Source: Solimonas marina (GTDB lineage: Bacteria > Pseudomonadota > Gammaproteobacteria > Nevskiales > Nevskiaceae). From it: DNA of 64,000 nt. How positions within the stretch are numbered: the stretch's first letter is position 1; the number at the start of each line of letters is the position of its first letter. The position numbers and the translations under genes are program-made. Location: positions 124,001-188,000 of the forward strand of contig NZ_JAAVXB010000001.1 in NCBI RefSeq assembly GCF_012241385.1. The letters are read 5' to 3'. Under the pieces are notes generated by a model. That model was not told the DNA's origin, ran no database searches, and was given only the letters and a program-made list of their open reading frames with translations. Below, piece after piece: positions 37,201 to 45,287 of the stretch.

Positions 37201-37431
37201 GTACATCAGGTGATCGATGCCGCTGAGCTGCTGCTCGATGACCTGCGTCACCGTGTTGCGCACGGTCTCCGCCGACGCGCCGGGATAGCTGACGGTGATC
37301 GACACCGCCGGCGGCGCGATCGCCGGATACTGCGCAATCGGCAGCGACAGGATCGAGATGCCGCCGAACAGCATGACGACGATCGCCAGGACCCACGCGA
37401 AGATGGGTCGATCGATGAAGTAATTGACCAT
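34285..37431 (-). CDS. RND multidrug efflux permease, HAE1 family (AcrB/MexB-like)
   Basis: Proton-driven trimeric inner-membrane pump of 1048 aa, the normal family length. The N-terminus is canonical ([32 protein letters not shown]). TM4 keeps the proton-relay aspartates in [20 protein letters not shown]10-12 motifs include [15 protein letters not shown], and the second periplasmic repeat has [13 protein letters not shown]. The 12-TM, two-large-loop arrangement is intact with no frameshift. It lies 12 bp after the adaptor gene and 1 bp before the outer-membrane gene. Substrates are likely hydrophobic drugs or solvents; specificity cannot be read. Confidence 0.97.
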   Translation of the reverse strand: MVNYFIDRPIFAWVLAIVVMLFGGISILSLPIAQYPAIAPPAVSITVSYPGASAETVRNTVTQVIEQQLSGIDHLMYFSSESDKDGSMTITLNFEQGTDPDIAQVQVQNKLQLAMSQLPTVVQQQGVTVAKATKNFLMVVGFYSDDGSMTRDDIADYIVSSVQDPISRTEGVGDFQVFGTSYAMRIWLDPDRLNAYGLTPVDVKNAISAQNVQVAAGELGGLPAVKGQQLNATIIGPSRLTSVKEFRNILLKVQQDGSQVRLQDVADVELGGETDAFNPLFNGKPAGGIAIKLASGANALDTAEAVRQTIDDLRPNLPKGLKVVYPYDTTPFIKISIEEVVKTLFEAIVLVFLVMYLFLQNLRATLIPTIAVPVVLLGTFGILSVAGYSINTLTMFGMVLAIGLLVDDAIVVVENVERVMTEEKLSPKEATRKSMGQITGALIGIALVLSAVFVPMAFFSGSTGVIYRQFSVTIVSAMALSVIVALIFTPSLCATLLKPVDHEQHGRHGFFGWFNRVFTAGNRRYERGVRHVIGRSGRYLLIYGVIVVAMAVLFLRIPTAFLPEEDQGMIMVQVTTPVGATRDRTDAALNAVREYVMTKEADSVESMFTVSGFNFSGRGQNSGMGFIRLKDWSERGSAKQHATAVVGRIMGRFMGYKDAQIFALIPPAVPELGMADGFDLQLQDKGNLGHEKLYAARNQLLGMASKDPKLALVRPNGLNDEPQFKLDVDWEKAAALGVSISDITDTIGATWGQSYVNQFIDRGRVKRVYLQGAAEARMQPQDIGKWYVRNSSGSMVPMSAFMTGNWVYGSPKLESYNGLSSYEIMGMPAEGVSSGQAMAEMEKLAAKLPAGIGYSWTGMSYEEQKSGSQTPALYTISLIVVFLCLAALYESWSIPASVMLVVPLGIIGTVLATLVRGLSNDVYFQIGMLTTVGLAAKNAILIVEFAKENYESGMGLVDATIQAAHQRLRPILMTSLAFILGVLPLALSSGAGSGSQNAIGTGVIGGMLSATILAIFFVPVFFVVVRKWAERDKVRLESSAEHAQRPEH

Positions 37432-37443
37432 GGCTGCGGGCTC

Positions 37444-38667
37444 TTACTGCTGCGCCGTCGGCTGCGCGCTCTTGCCGCCCGCCTGCCCGCCGCCCGACGC
37501 GGCTGCCGCAGCGCCGCCGTCGGCCTGATTCGGATCGCCTTCGACCGGCTTGACCTGCATGCCCGGCTTGATCTGCTGCAGCCCGGTGAAGATCACCCGG
37601 TCACCAGCCTTGAGGCCGTCGCTGACCAGCCACTGATTGCCGATGCTGCGCGTGACCTTCACCGTGCGCTGCTCGACCTTGCCGTCGGCGCCGGCAACCA
37701 ACGCCGTCGCATCGCCGGTCGGATCGCGCGTCACCGCGCGCTGCGGCACCAGGATCGCGTTCGGATCGGTCGCTTCCTGCAACTGTTCGCGCACGAACAG
37801 ACCCGGCAGCAACAGACCGTCAGGATTCGGGAATTCGGCACGCATCGTCACCGAGCTGGTCGTCGGGTCGACCTCGACCTCGGCAAACTGCAGCTTGCCC
37901 TGATGCTCGTAGTCGCTGCCGTCGTCGAACTTCAGATGCACGTCAGCCTCGTCCTCGCCGTTGCCCTTGAGCGTGCCGGCGGCCAGTTCGCGGCGCAGCT
38001 TGAGCAGCGTCGAGCTCGGCTGTGTGACATCGACGTAGATCGGATCGAGCTGCTGGATGGTCGCCAGCGCGGTGGTCTGCTGCGCCGTCACCAGCGCGCC
38101 CTCGGTGACCGACGAACGGCCGATGCGGCCGGAGATCGGCGCTAACACCTTGGTGTAGGTCAGGTTGATGCGGGCCGTCTCCAGCGCCGCCTTGGCCGAC
38201 GCGACATCAGCCTGCGCCTGGTCGTTCGACGCCACGGCGTTGTCGTAGTCCTGCTTGCTGACGGCATTGGTCTTGACCAAGGACGTATAGCGGTCGGCGA
38301 GCAGCTGGGCCGACGTCGCACTGGCCTGAGCCTTCTTCAAGGCAGCGGCGGCACTGTCGTAAGCCGCTTTATAAGGTGCCGGATCGATCTGGTAGAGCGG
38401 TTGCCCCGCCTTGACCTCGCCGCCTTCCTTGAAGGTGCGCTTGAGCAGCACGCCGCTGACCTGCGGCCGCACTTCGGCGACGCGGTAGGCCGTGGTGCGG
38501 CCCGGCAGCTCGGTGGTCAACGGCACCGACTGCGCCTTGAGCGTGACCACGGAGACTTCCGGCGGGCCGGACTGCGGCGCCTGCTGCTTGCCGCCACAGG
38601 CGGCGAGCAGGGCCAAGGTGATACCGGCAATGAACAACGGGCGGGGGAACGCTGTCTGGTTTTGCAT
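37444..38667 (-). CDS. RND efflux periplasmic adaptor (AcrA/MexA-like lipoprotein)
   Basis: Membrane fusion protein of about 407 aa bridging pump and channel. A lipoprotein signal (LFIAGITLALLAAC, lipobox LAAC) is followed by the barrel-sandwich halves (RVAEVRPQVSGVLLKRTFKE, LAPISGRIGRSSVTEGALV), a long coiled-coil hairpin between them, the beta-barrel domain and a Gly/Ala/Gln-rich tail. The ATG at 38667 is chosen; a GTG at 38682 five codons upstream has AGGG just before it and is a real alternative. First gene of the pump operon, transcribed from the promoter overlapping the TetR-type operator at 38801-38824. Confidence 0.95.
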   Translation of the reverse strand: MQNQTAFPRPLFIAGITLALLAACGGKQQAPQSGPPEVSVVTLKAQSVPLTTELPGRTTAYRVAEVRPQVSGVLLKRTFKEGGEVKAGQPLYQIDPAPYKAAYDSAAAALKKAQASATSAQLLADRYTSLVKTNAVSKQDYDNAVASNDQAQADVASAKAALETARINLTYTKVLAPISGRIGRSSVTEGALVTAQQTTALATIQQLDPIYVDVTQPSSTLLKLRRELAAGTLKGNGEDEADVHLKFDDGSDYEHQGKLQFAEVEVDPTTSSVTMRAEFPNPDGLLLPGLFVREQLQEATDPNAILVPQRAVTRDPTGDATALVAGADGKVEQRTVKVTRSIGNQWLVSDGLKAGDRVIFTGLQQIKPGMQVKPVEGDPNQADGGAAAAASGGGQAGGKSAQPTAQQ

Positions 38668-38800
38668 GTTGTTTTGGGGCACGACCCTGTGCAGACGAAC
38701 AAGCGGCAGTGTCGACAGACGCAGTCGGGGGCTGCGCCGCGCACCGGCTCCAGAACCAAACCGGAGTCAGTGTGCGGGGACGTCGAGACCGGCGCAAGAA

Positions 38801-38824
38801 ATTAGAATGAACGTTCATTCTAAT
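38801..38824. promoter_or_regulatory. 24-bp perfect palindrome, probable TetR-family operator
   Basis: ATTAGAATGAAC followed immediately by its exact inverse GTTCATTCTAAT, in the 211-bp gap between the divergent efflux operon and tetR. GAATGAACGTTCATTC-type sites are characteristic of TetR/AcrR-family operators. It covers the -10 of the pump promoter and lies just upstream of a TAGAAT on the tetR side, so one bound repressor could shut both genes. Confidence 0.9.
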
Positions 38825-38845
38825 TGCGGATAGAATGGCAGGCAA
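38817..38845 (-). promoter_or_regulatory. Sigma-70-type promoter of the RND efflux operon
   Basis: On the minus strand TTGCCT (-35, 38845-38840), a 17-bp spacer and TAGAAT (-10, 38822-38817). The -10 hexamer lies wholly inside the operator palindrome, the usual arrangement for repression by steric block. Confidence 0.7.
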
Positions 38846-38878
38846 GCCAGGATTCTTCTCAGGAGACATGACCCAGCG

Positions 38879-39496
38879 ATGACCGATCCAGACAAGGACA
38901 GCGGCGCCAGCGACCGTGGCGAGCAACGCCGCCAGCAGATTCTCGCGGCGGCGCAGGACTGCTTTCAGCGGCGCGGCTTTCACGCCACCAGCATGTCGGA
39001 GCTGTCGAAGGCGGCCGGCATGAGCGTCGGCCACATCTATCACTACTTCGAGAACAAGGAGGCGGTGATCAAGGCGATGGTCGACGCCAAGGCCGACTTC
39101 GTCGTCGGCAAGATCGAGGACATGCGCCGCAAGGGCAATGTGCTGTCATCGATGGTCGACGACGTCCGCGAGCACATCGACGACAAGACCGGCACGCCGG
39201 ATGCCGCGCTGCGCATCGAGATCCTCGCCGAAGCGACGCGCAATGCGCCGGTCCTGGAGCGCCTGCGCGCCGCCGACGCGCGTTCGAAGACCAAGTTCCA
39301 GGAAGCGCTGCGCGAGGCCTATCCCGAAGGCTGCGCAGACGACGCGACCCTCGAAGGCATCACCACGGTGGCGGCCGCCCTCTACGAGGGGCTGGCGATC
39401 CGCGCGCTGGTGGCGCCCGACTTCGATCGCGAAGCGACCATCCTGGCTGTGCAGCGCGCGCTCGAAGGCCTGCTCTACGGCAAGTGCAGCAATTGA
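38879..39496 (+). CDS. TetR/AcrR family transcriptional regulator
   Basis: A 205-aa repressor. The N-terminal HTH is canonical (QQILAAAQDCFQRRGFHATS, MSELSKAAGMSVGHIYHYFE, NKEAVIKAM); the C-terminal ligand domain is all-helical. Divergent from the RND operon with a shared palindromic operator, so it most likely represses the pump and itself until a pump substrate binds. AGGAG lies 13 nt upstream of the ATG; between them sits a four-codon ORF (ATG at 38868) whose TGA overlaps this ATG (ATGA), which may couple translation. Confidence 0.95.
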   Translation: MTDPDKDSGASDRGEQRRQQILAAAQDCFQRRGFHATSMSELSKAAGMSVGHIYHYFENKEAVIKAMVDAKADFVVGKIEDMRRKGNVLSSMVDDVREHIDDKTGTPDAALRIEILAEATRNAPVLERLRAADARSKTKFQEALREAYPEGCADDATLEGITTVAAALYEGLAIRALVAPDFDREATILAVQRALEGLLYGKCSN

Positions 39497-39565
39497 GGAA
39501 GCGCCGACGAGGCGTCGCAACGATGCGCGCGAGCCCGCGCTCGCGACGCCTGCTCCGCGCTTCCT
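39496..39565. repeat. Large interrupted inverted repeat after tetR
   Basis: Nested arms AGGAAGCGC and GGCGTCGC pair with GCGACGCC and GCGCTTCCT across about 70 bp, starting at the last base of the tetR stop codon. There is no U-tract, so it is not a standard terminator; it may be a REP-like element or a structure limiting read-through toward the convergent NTF2-like gene. Confidence 0.6.
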
Positions 39566-39604
39566 GAAAGTCGCTGTCTTGCGGCGCGGCGCCCTGCCGC
39601 GCGA

Positions 39605-40093
39605 TTACGCCGCCGGCAGGCGGCGACCGGTCTGCGCCAGGCGGTGCGCGGTGATGTTCGGCGCGGTCTCGAACGGCGTGACGATTTCGAACACGCGCTC
39701 GTAGGTCGCGCGCTGTATCAGCCAGCGGCCGTCCTGCTTGACGTAAGTGTCGCGGTAGAACGACGTCCCGTCGGTATAAATCTTGTGCCGCAGGTCGCAG
39801 AACCAATCCTTCAAATACCAGACGCCGGTCGCTTCGGTCGGCGAGACGAAGTCGATCTCCGGATGATTGACGTGATGCACGGCGATCGCTTCGGCATGAA
39901 ACGCATTGGCGATGGCCTCGATGATGGTGTCGCGGCCCTGCGCCTCGAACACATAGCTGCCGCCGACATAGCGCACGCTGGCGTCTTCGGTGAACAGCGT
40001 CTTCAGCTCATCGAGATTGGCCGTGTCGATGCAGCGGCAATACGCGTACTTGAGGCGCTTGATCAGCTCCAGGTCTTCGAGCGGCAGCGACAT
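39605..40093 (-). CDS. NTF2-like/SnoaL family protein
   Basis: A 162-aa protein of the SnoaL-like alpha+beta barrel type that includes steroid isomerases, limonene-epoxide hydrolase and ring-hydroxylating dioxygenase small subunits. Visible pattern: LELIKRLKYAYCRCIDTANL (N-terminal helix), LKTLFTEDASVRYVGG, HHVNHPEIDFVSPTEATGVW, and the C-terminal sheet DTYVKQDGRWLIQRATYERV. AAGGAG lies 5 nt before the ATG. It follows a divergent SDR gene on the same strand with a 118-bp gap. A role in hydrocarbon or steroid catabolism is plausible by neighbours only. Confidence 0.82.
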   Translation of the reverse strand: MSLPLEDLELIKRLKYAYCRCIDTANLDELKTLFTEDASVRYVGGSYVFEAQGRDTIIEAIANAFHAEAIAVHHVNHPEIDFVSPTEATGVWYLKDWFCDLRHKIYTDGTSFYRDTYVKQDGRWLIQRATYERVFEIVTPFETAPNITAHRLAQTGRRLPAA

Positions 40094-40211
40094 GTCTTCT
40101 CCTTGTGCAATGCCCGTCCGGTCGAGGCGCCGGCCGGTGCGCGTGACTGTCGCGCGGTGCGGCGCCTGCGGCCTCCCGCATCCGGATGAAGGCCGATGCC
40201 GTCATCCGCGT

Positions 40212-40973
40212 CTAGACGCCGAAGCCACCGGAAACGTTGATCTGCTGACCCGTCACATAGTCGTTGGTGGCGAGAAAGACCGCGGCACTGCCGATGTGTT
40301 CAGGCTGGCCCCAGCGCTTCAGGCACAGCAGCTTCTGCGTCTCGTCGATCCAGGCCTGATCGAAGACACCGCGCTTCGTCAGTTCCAGGAACATGCCGGC
40401 CTCGATGACGCCGACCAGCACCGAGTTCGCGCGAATGTTGTGCCGCCCTTCTTCCTTGGCGATGCCCTGCACGAAGGCCTCGTTGGCCGCTTTCGGCACG
40501 ACCGACAGGCCATCGCGCGGCGGAAACCACACATGCCCGGCCGAACCCAGGTGCACGTAAGAACCGCCGCCGGCGGCGCGCATTGCCGGCAGCGTCGCCT
40601 GCACGGCGTGATAGAAGCCATGCACCTCGATGTCGATCGAACGCTTCCACAGCGCCTCGCCGGCCTCGGCCAGCGGCACCTGCTCGACGACCGGGCCGGC
40701 GGCCCAGACCACGGTGTGAATGCGGCCGTGCGCGGCCAGCACGTCGGCAACGGTGGCACGCACCTGCGTCGCGTCGGTGACGTCGGTGGCATGCACGGTG
40801 GCCTTGCGGCCTCGCGCCGTGATCTCGGCTGCCACGCGGTCGGCCACCTCTTTTTTCGAGCGGTAGACGATCGCGACATCGGCACCGGCCTGTGCGAAGT
40901 GCAGCGCTACGCCCTGACCGATCCCGCCACTGCCGCCGAACACCAGTACCGCACCGTCCGCGAATGCCGTCAT
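40212..40973 (-). CDS. Divergent short-chain dehydrogenase/reductase lacking the catalytic Tyr
   Basis: A 253-aa Rossmann-fold SDR starting MTAFADGAVLVFGGSGGIGQ (cofactor Gly motif 13-19; GGGAG 6 nt before the ATG). The usual NNAG is WAAG (90-93). A Ser at 144 (HLGSAGH) and the active-site Lys161 are present, but the Tyr of Y-x3-K is Ser157 (SVVPK). The C-terminus is normal (IGSAAVFLATNDYVTGQQIN, SGG). Either a non-canonical proton donor is used or the protein is not a classical oxidoreductase. It lies in the NTF2/SDR/epimerase group transcribed leftward. Cofactor binding seems intact. Confidence 0.85.
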   Translation of the reverse strand: MTAFADGAVLVFGGSGGIGQGVALHFAQAGADVAIVYRSKKEVADRVAAEITARGRKATVHATDVTDATQVRATVADVLAAHGRIHTVVWAAGPVVEQVPLAEAGEALWKRSIDIEVHGFYHAVQATLPAMRAAGGGSYVHLGSAGHVWFPPRDGLSVVPKAANEAFVQGIAKEEGRHNIRANSVLVGVIEAGMFLELTKRGVFDQAWIDETQKLLCLKRWGQPEHIGSAAVFLATNDYVTGQQINVSGGFGV

Positions 40974-41135
40974 GCTGCGCTCCCGATCGTGAATCGAACG
41001 CGGGCGATCATGCGCAGCGCGGCCCCGTGACGGCCTCCCCCATAGGGACGAGCGCTGGCCGCCCCGGCTTTGCAGCCGCAATCGAAGCACGCTTTAATCG
41101 CAGCCCCTCGCCGCTCATATGCTCCTGGAGACCGC

Positions 41136-41747
41136 ATGAATCCCGCCCCGCAACGCAGCGCCGGCCAGATCGTCCGCAATCTCGCGATCGGCATCCGCGT
41201 CGGCACCTTGATCGGTGTCGCCTGGATGGCCTACGGCGTCTCGTTGCTGGCGCCGGCGCCACGCATGCTGGCCGGCGTCATCGGCATCGTCATCGCCCTG
41301 GTGTTGTCGAGCCGTTCTCGGCGCCTCGCCGATGTCGGCGCGCGCATGCCGCCGCCAAGCTCCGAACAGCGCGCCGCCGGGCGCCGCGTGTGGATCCTGT
41401 TCTGGATCAACTTCGCGCTTGAACTGGTGCTGCTCAATATTGCGATCCGCGTGCTCGGCGCGCCGCAGTTTCACCTGTACTGGATACCCGCGATCTCGCT
41501 GATCGTCGGTCTGCACTTCCTGCCGATGGCGTCATTCATGAAGGTGCCGTCGTACTGGTTCTGCGGCGGCGCGATGATGATCGCAAGCGTGGTCTTCGCG
41601 GTGCTGCTGCATCTGGGCATCGCGACACCGACGCTGCTGCTGGCGATCGAAGCCCTGGTCAACGCCGCGCTGCTGTGGATCGTCGCCGCCTGGGGATTGC
41701 GCAACGCCGCAGCGCTGGCGCGGCAAGTCGGCGGCGCCACGCGTTGA
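41136..41747 (+). CDS. Multi-pass membrane protein, function unknown
   Basis: A 203-aa integral membrane protein with about six hydrophobic helices (GTLIGVAWMAYGVSLLA, MLAGVIGIVIALVLS, VWILFWINFALELVLLNIAI, YWIPAISLIVGLHFLPMASF, GGAMMIASVVFAVLLHLGIA, ALLWIVAAWGLRNAA). Two motifs may be conserved: FWINFALE and GLHFLPMA. GGAG lies 5 nt before the ATG at 41136. It is divergent from the SDR gene and converges on the NTF2-like gene. I do not recognise the family. Confidence 0.75.
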   Translation: MNPAPQRSAGQIVRNLAIGIRVGTLIGVAWMAYGVSLLAPAPRMLAGVIGIVIALVLSSRSRRLADVGARMPPPSSEQRAAGRRVWILFWINFALELVLLNIAIRVLGAPQFHLYWIPAISLIVGLHFLPMASFMKVPSYWFCGGAMMIASVVFAVLLHLGIATPTLLLAIEALVNAALLWIVAAWGLRNAAALARQVGGATR

Positions 41748-41781
41748 GCCACCGCGCGATCCGCCCGCTACGGCAGCATCG

Positions 41782-42234
41782 CTACTCGACCAGCACCTGC
41801 AGCCGCTCGAGGCGCGTCTCGGCGATACGCCACTGCCCGCCGACGCGGCGATAGCGGTCGTGGTAGTAGCCCCAGCCGCGCAATGCGCGAAACGGCAGGC
41901 GGCAGCGCTCGGCGTCGACGACCCAGATGCGATCGTGCATGGTCCAGCGCCCCAGCGCTTCGTCGGCATCCAGCAACTCGATCTCCGGCATCGCCGCGCT
42001 GTGCACGGTCACCGTGCCGTCGAGCAACGCCAGCGTCTTGCGCACGAACGCATCGGGATCGCGCTGCAACAGCGCCGCGTCGCGGTCCGGTGATTCGCTG
42101 CGAAAGTCGGTGATCGCACCGTCGACGAACACCTCGCGCAGCAAGGCTGCATCCTTGCCGTCGACGCCGCGGAAATAGCGCGCCTTGACGCCGCGGATCG
42201 CCTCGATGGCCAGCAGCCGCTCAATGCCGTCCAT
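41782..42234 (-). CDS. NTF2-like/SnoaL family protein
   Basis: A second, unrelated-looking SnoaL-type protein of 150 aa: IERLLAIEAIRGVKARYFRG, LLREVFVDGAITDFRSES, a central HSAAMPEIELLDADEALGRW, and GWGYYHDRYRRVGGQWRIAE at the end. An excellent AAGGAGG lies 5 nt before the ATG at 42234. That start overlaps the 3' end of the upstream epimerase gene by 14 bp, so the two are co-translated. Likely a small-molecule-binding barrel or isomerase-like enzyme; catalytic residues cannot be assigned with confidence. Confidence 0.83.
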   Translation of the reverse strand: MDGIERLLAIEAIRGVKARYFRGVDGKDAALLREVFVDGAITDFRSESPDRDAALLQRDPDAFVRKTLALLDGTVTVHSAAMPEIELLDADEALGRWTMHDRIWVVDAERCRLPFRALRGWGYYHDRYRRVGGQWRIAETRLERLQVLVE

Positions 42235-43168
42235 GGTCGCCTCCTTCGATCGCCTGCCTGGCGCGCTGCACCGCCTCGACGATTGCCGCACGCGCGTCGC
42301 CGCGGCGGTAGCCGAGCAGCGCCCGTTCGCGCTCGTCGGCATCGTAGTGGAACAGCGTGCCGCGACCGGCATAAAGCATGGCGTCCGGCAACAGCGGATG
42401 CTCCTGGTCCAGTGCCGGCACCGCCTGCGGCCTGCCGGCGGCTTCGAATACCGTCGACAGATAATCGGAGAACGTCAGGTTCTCGTCACCGACCAGATAC
42501 GCGGTGCCGGCGTGACCGCGCTCGAAAGCACCGGTAATCGCTTCGGACAATGAACGCGTCGAGATGAAGTTGACGCCACCGGCTGGCGCATAAACCGGAA
42601 TCTGCGGCATCTGACCCAGCGCATAGCGCGTGTAGATATCGAACATCGGCACCTGCAGCCCCGGCAGGCTGCCGACCACGAACGGCGCGTTGACCGAGCA
42701 GACGTGAAAGTCGGGATCGGCCAGCTCACGCACACCAACGTCCGACAGATGCCGCGAGCGCACGTACGGCGCGCGATCGATCAGCGACGGGTCGACCTGC
42801 GGATAGAAGCTGCCCACCAGCACCGCACGACGGATACCGGCATCGCGCGCACGTCGGAAGAAGCGCGGCACGCCGTCGACGTTGGCGCGCTGCCAGTGCG
42901 CGTCGGCATCGGCGTCGCGCGCGACGTGGCGGATATCGTTGCCGGCGGCGAACAACAGGGCGTCGAACGACGACAGCTGCGCGGCAGAGAAGCCGCCGCG
43001 GCCCTCGTCCTCGATGTAGTCGCCGGCCAGAAACGGCAGATCGGCGAGCGCGCTGCCGGCCTGCGCCGGCTTGCGCGCGCCCAGCGTCACGCGGTGCCCC
43101 AGCGACTGCAGATGCAAGGCAGCGTGGCCGCCGATCAGTCCGGTCCCGCCAAGCACGAGTACGTTCAT
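42221..43168 (-). CDS. NAD-dependent epimerase/dehydratase family protein
   Basis: Extended-SDR protein of about 315 aa. It starts MNVLVLGGTGLIGGHAALHL (GxxGxxG cofactor motif), with GGGAG 6 nt before the ATG at 43168; an adjacent ATG at 43171 is equally in frame. FAAGNDIRHVARDADADAHW, then RANVDGVPRFFRRARDAGIR, matches the epimerase core, and ENLTFSDYLSTVFEAAGRPQ the substrate-domain helix. The usual Y-x3-K is only weakly visible (PYVRSRHLSD), so catalysis may be atypical. It is the first gene of a two-gene overlapping unit with the NTF2-like protein. Confidence 0.82.
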   Translation of the reverse strand: MNVLVLGGTGLIGGHAALHLQSLGHRVTLGARKPAQAGSALADLPFLAGDYIEDEGRGGFSAAQLSSFDALLFAAGNDIRHVARDADADAHWQRANVDGVPRFFRRARDAGIRRAVLVGSFYPQVDPSLIDRAPYVRSRHLSDVGVRELADPDFHVCSVNAPFVVGSLPGLQVPMFDIYTRYALGQMPQIPVYAPAGGVNFISTRSLSEAITGAFERGHAGTAYLVGDENLTFSDYLSTVFEAAGRPQAVPALDQEHPLLPDAMLYAGRGTLFHYDADERERALLGYRRGDARAAIVEAVQRARQAIEGGDHGRH

Positions 43169-43314
43169 CATGATCTCCCTTGGCGCCACGCTAGTGCGCG
43201 GGCAGGCGGCAAAAATCGTCCATGTGGATCACTTCGAACAGACGAGCATGCGATCATGAATACCGTCAGCGCCGACGCGGCGCGTGCGGTCCGATGACAT
43301 CACCGGGAGTGACC

Positions 43315-43959
43315 ATGAACCTGCTGTTGAGCGGTCTGCATACGCTGATTGGCCTGGTCGTCATCGTCAATCCGTTGCTGGGCGCGTCGGCAATCGCGAC
43401 GCTGACCGTCGGCGACAGTGCGGCGCACCGCGCTATCACCGCGCGTTATGCGGCAATCACCATCGCCGTGGTCCTGATCATCTCGGTACTCGCCGGTGAA
43501 TTCCTGCTACACCTGTTCGGCATCAGCATCCCGGAGTTCAAGGTCGGCGGCGGCATCCTGATCCTGCTGATGGCGATCGCCATGCTCAACGCCAAGGCCG
43601 GCCACACCCGGCAGACTCCGGAAGAGCAAAGCGAAGCACAGGACAAGCAGCAGGTCGGCGTCGTGCCGCTCGGCATCCCGCTGCTGGCCGGCCCCGGTGC
43701 GATCAGTGCCGCGATCATCTACGCGCAGAAGGCCGGCGGCCTGTTCGGCACCGCCATCCTGATCATCGACATCCTGATCGTCGCCGCACTGACCTGGGCG
43801 GCGCTGCGTTCCAGCGACTACATCACCGACCTGATCGGCCAGACCGGCCTCAACATCGCCACGCGCATCATGGGCCTGATCCTGTCGGCGATCGCCATCA
43901 GCTTCATCGCCTCGGGTCTGCTGGTGCTGTTTCCGGTCCTGGCCAGCCCCGCGCACTGA
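43315..43959 (+). CDS. MarC family membrane protein
   Basis: A 214-aa inner-membrane protein of the UPF0056/MarC family. Six helices and the conserved blocks are visible: LIGLVVIVNPLLGASAIATL, KVGGGILILLMAIAMLNA, VVPLGIPLLAGPGAISAAII and TRIMGLILSAIAISFIASGL. GGGAG lies 5 nt before the ATG at 43315. The family's function is not established; the old link to multiple antibiotic resistance came from its place beside marRAB. Single gene followed by a LuxR-type regulator after 130 bp. Confidence 0.93.
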   Translation: MNLLLSGLHTLIGLVVIVNPLLGASAIATLTVGDSAAHRAITARYAAITIAVVLIISVLAGEFLLHLFGISIPEFKVGGGILILLMAIAMLNAKAGHTRQTPEEQSEAQDKQQVGVVPLGIPLLAGPGAISAAIIYAQKAGGLFGTAILIIDILIVAALTWAALRSSDYITDLIGQTGLNIATRIMGLILSAIAISFIASGLLVLFPVLASPAH

Positions 43960-44089
43960 GCCTCGCGGCAGGCCGCCGTTCGGCGCCTCATCTTCATTTG
44001 GACGAGGAGCGCCCTCGAGCGAGGCGTAAGCTCGAACGGTCAGCACGGCCCGCCATCATCTGGCGACAGCCGGCACGAGGGGAGCAACG

Positions 44090-45280
44090 ATGTCGCAGGC
44101 GGCAGACGAGGCGCGAATCGACGCGATGCATGGCTTTTCGTCGAGCGAGGCCGGACAACTCGCCGAGTTCGAGCGCCTCAACCAGGTCTTCACGGCGATC
44201 TACGAAGGAGCCAGCGAGGATCCGCCGCTGCGCTCGTCACTGCAGGCCCTGCGTGAGCTGTTCGACGCCAAGCACGCGACGCTGATCCTGCGGCCAGCCA
44301 CAGCGCAGAACGCCGGAGCCATCATCAACAGCGACACCGTCAACCTCGCGACTTCGGAGTCCTATCGCACGCATTTTCACGCGCTCGATCCCTTCGTCGA
44401 CCTGCCCGACGGTCAGGTCGTGACGCCGGAAGAACTGATGGGCTCGAGCTGGCAGCGCTCGATGTTCTACCGGCAGTTTCTGGAACCGGTCCAGGTCGGC
44501 CATCTGATCGGCGCCGACCTGCATCTGGACAGCGGCGTGCTGTGCCGCTTCCGGGTCTCGCGCGACATGCACGCGGCGCCATTTTCCGAGAACGACAAGC
44601 TGATCGCGCGCATGGTGCTGCCGCACATCAAGCGCGCGCTGCAACTGCACGTGCGGCTCGATGACCTGAGCAACGAGCATCAGCTGTTCGCCGGCACCCT
44701 GAACCGCCTGCAGTTGGGCACGATCAGCATCGCCCGCGACGGCACGGTCATCGACCTGAATCCGGAAGCGCAGCGCATCGTCGGCGAGCACGACGGCCTG
44801 CTGCTGCGGGCGCAGCATCTGAGCGCCGACAGCGCCACCGAGCGCCGCGAGCTGCAACGCGTGCTGCGCCAAGCCCTCGAAGACCGACCGCGCAGCGGCC
44901 CGTCGGTCATCGATTCGCTGTCGATCTCGCGCCCTTCCGGACGCGGCAAGCTGTGCCTGGTGGTCCGCACAGTGCCGCGCGGCCTGCGCCCCGATTCGCA
45001 GCAGAGCGCGGCGGCGGTCGTGTTCCTGCGCGATCCGGAGGCGATACGCATGCAGGGCGCCAACGAGGTCGTGCGTCGCCTGTTCAACTTCACGCGCATG
45101 GAAGCGGCGCTGGCTCTGCTGCTCGCCGACGGGTTGACGCTGGACGAAGCCGCCGAGAAGCTCGGCGTGCGCCGCAACACCGCGCGCACCTATCTGCGCT
45201 TCATCTTCTGCAAGACCGGCGTGACGCGGCAGACGCTGCTGGTGCGCATGCTGCTCAACAACATCGTCTCGCTCGCGTAA
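44090..45280 (+). CDS. LuxR-family HTH transcriptional regulator
   Basis: A 396-aa regulator. The N-terminal 200 residues look like a GAF-type sensor (LRELFDAKHATLILRP, VTPEELMGSSWQRSMFYRQF, LDSGVLCRFRVSRDMHAAPF, ARMVLPHIKRALQLHVRLDD); a PAS-like segment follows (LGTISIARDGTVIDLNPEAQ, RIVGEHDGLLLR). The C-terminal HTH is FTRMEAALALLLADGLTLDE, then AAEKLGVRRNTARTYLRFIF. This architecture recurs beside hydrocarbon and steroid catabolic genes in proteobacteria, as far as I recall. GGGGAG precedes the ATG at 44090. It converges on the GNAT gene with a 7-bp gap. Target genes unknown. Confidence 0.9.
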   Translation: MSQAADEARIDAMHGFSSSEAGQLAEFERLNQVFTAIYEGASEDPPLRSSLQALRELFDAKHATLILRPATAQNAGAIINSDTVNLATSESYRTHFHALDPFVDLPDGQVVTPEELMGSSWQRSMFYRQFLEPVQVGHLIGADLHLDSGVLCRFRVSRDMHAAPFSENDKLIARMVLPHIKRALQLHVRLDDLSNEHQLFAGTLNRLQLGTISIARDGTVIDLNPEAQRIVGEHDGLLLRAQHLSADSATERRELQRVLRQALEDRPRSGPSVIDSLSISRPSGRGKLCLVVRTVPRGLRPDSQQSAAAVVFLRDPEAIRMQGANEVVRRLFNFTRMEAALALLLADGLTLDEAAEKLGVRRNTARTYLRFIFCKTGVTRQTLLVRMLLNNIVSLA

Positions 45281-45287
45281 GCGCGCG

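Noticed and set aside
33964-38145. A 1393-codon open frame on the plus strand opposite the RND efflux genes
   Set aside because: It is a mirror of the minus-strand RND and adaptor genes: composition is Arg/His/Asp-rich, no domain is visible, and the opposite strand has clear AcrA, AcrB and OprM homologues. Long antisense frames are expected at this GC content.
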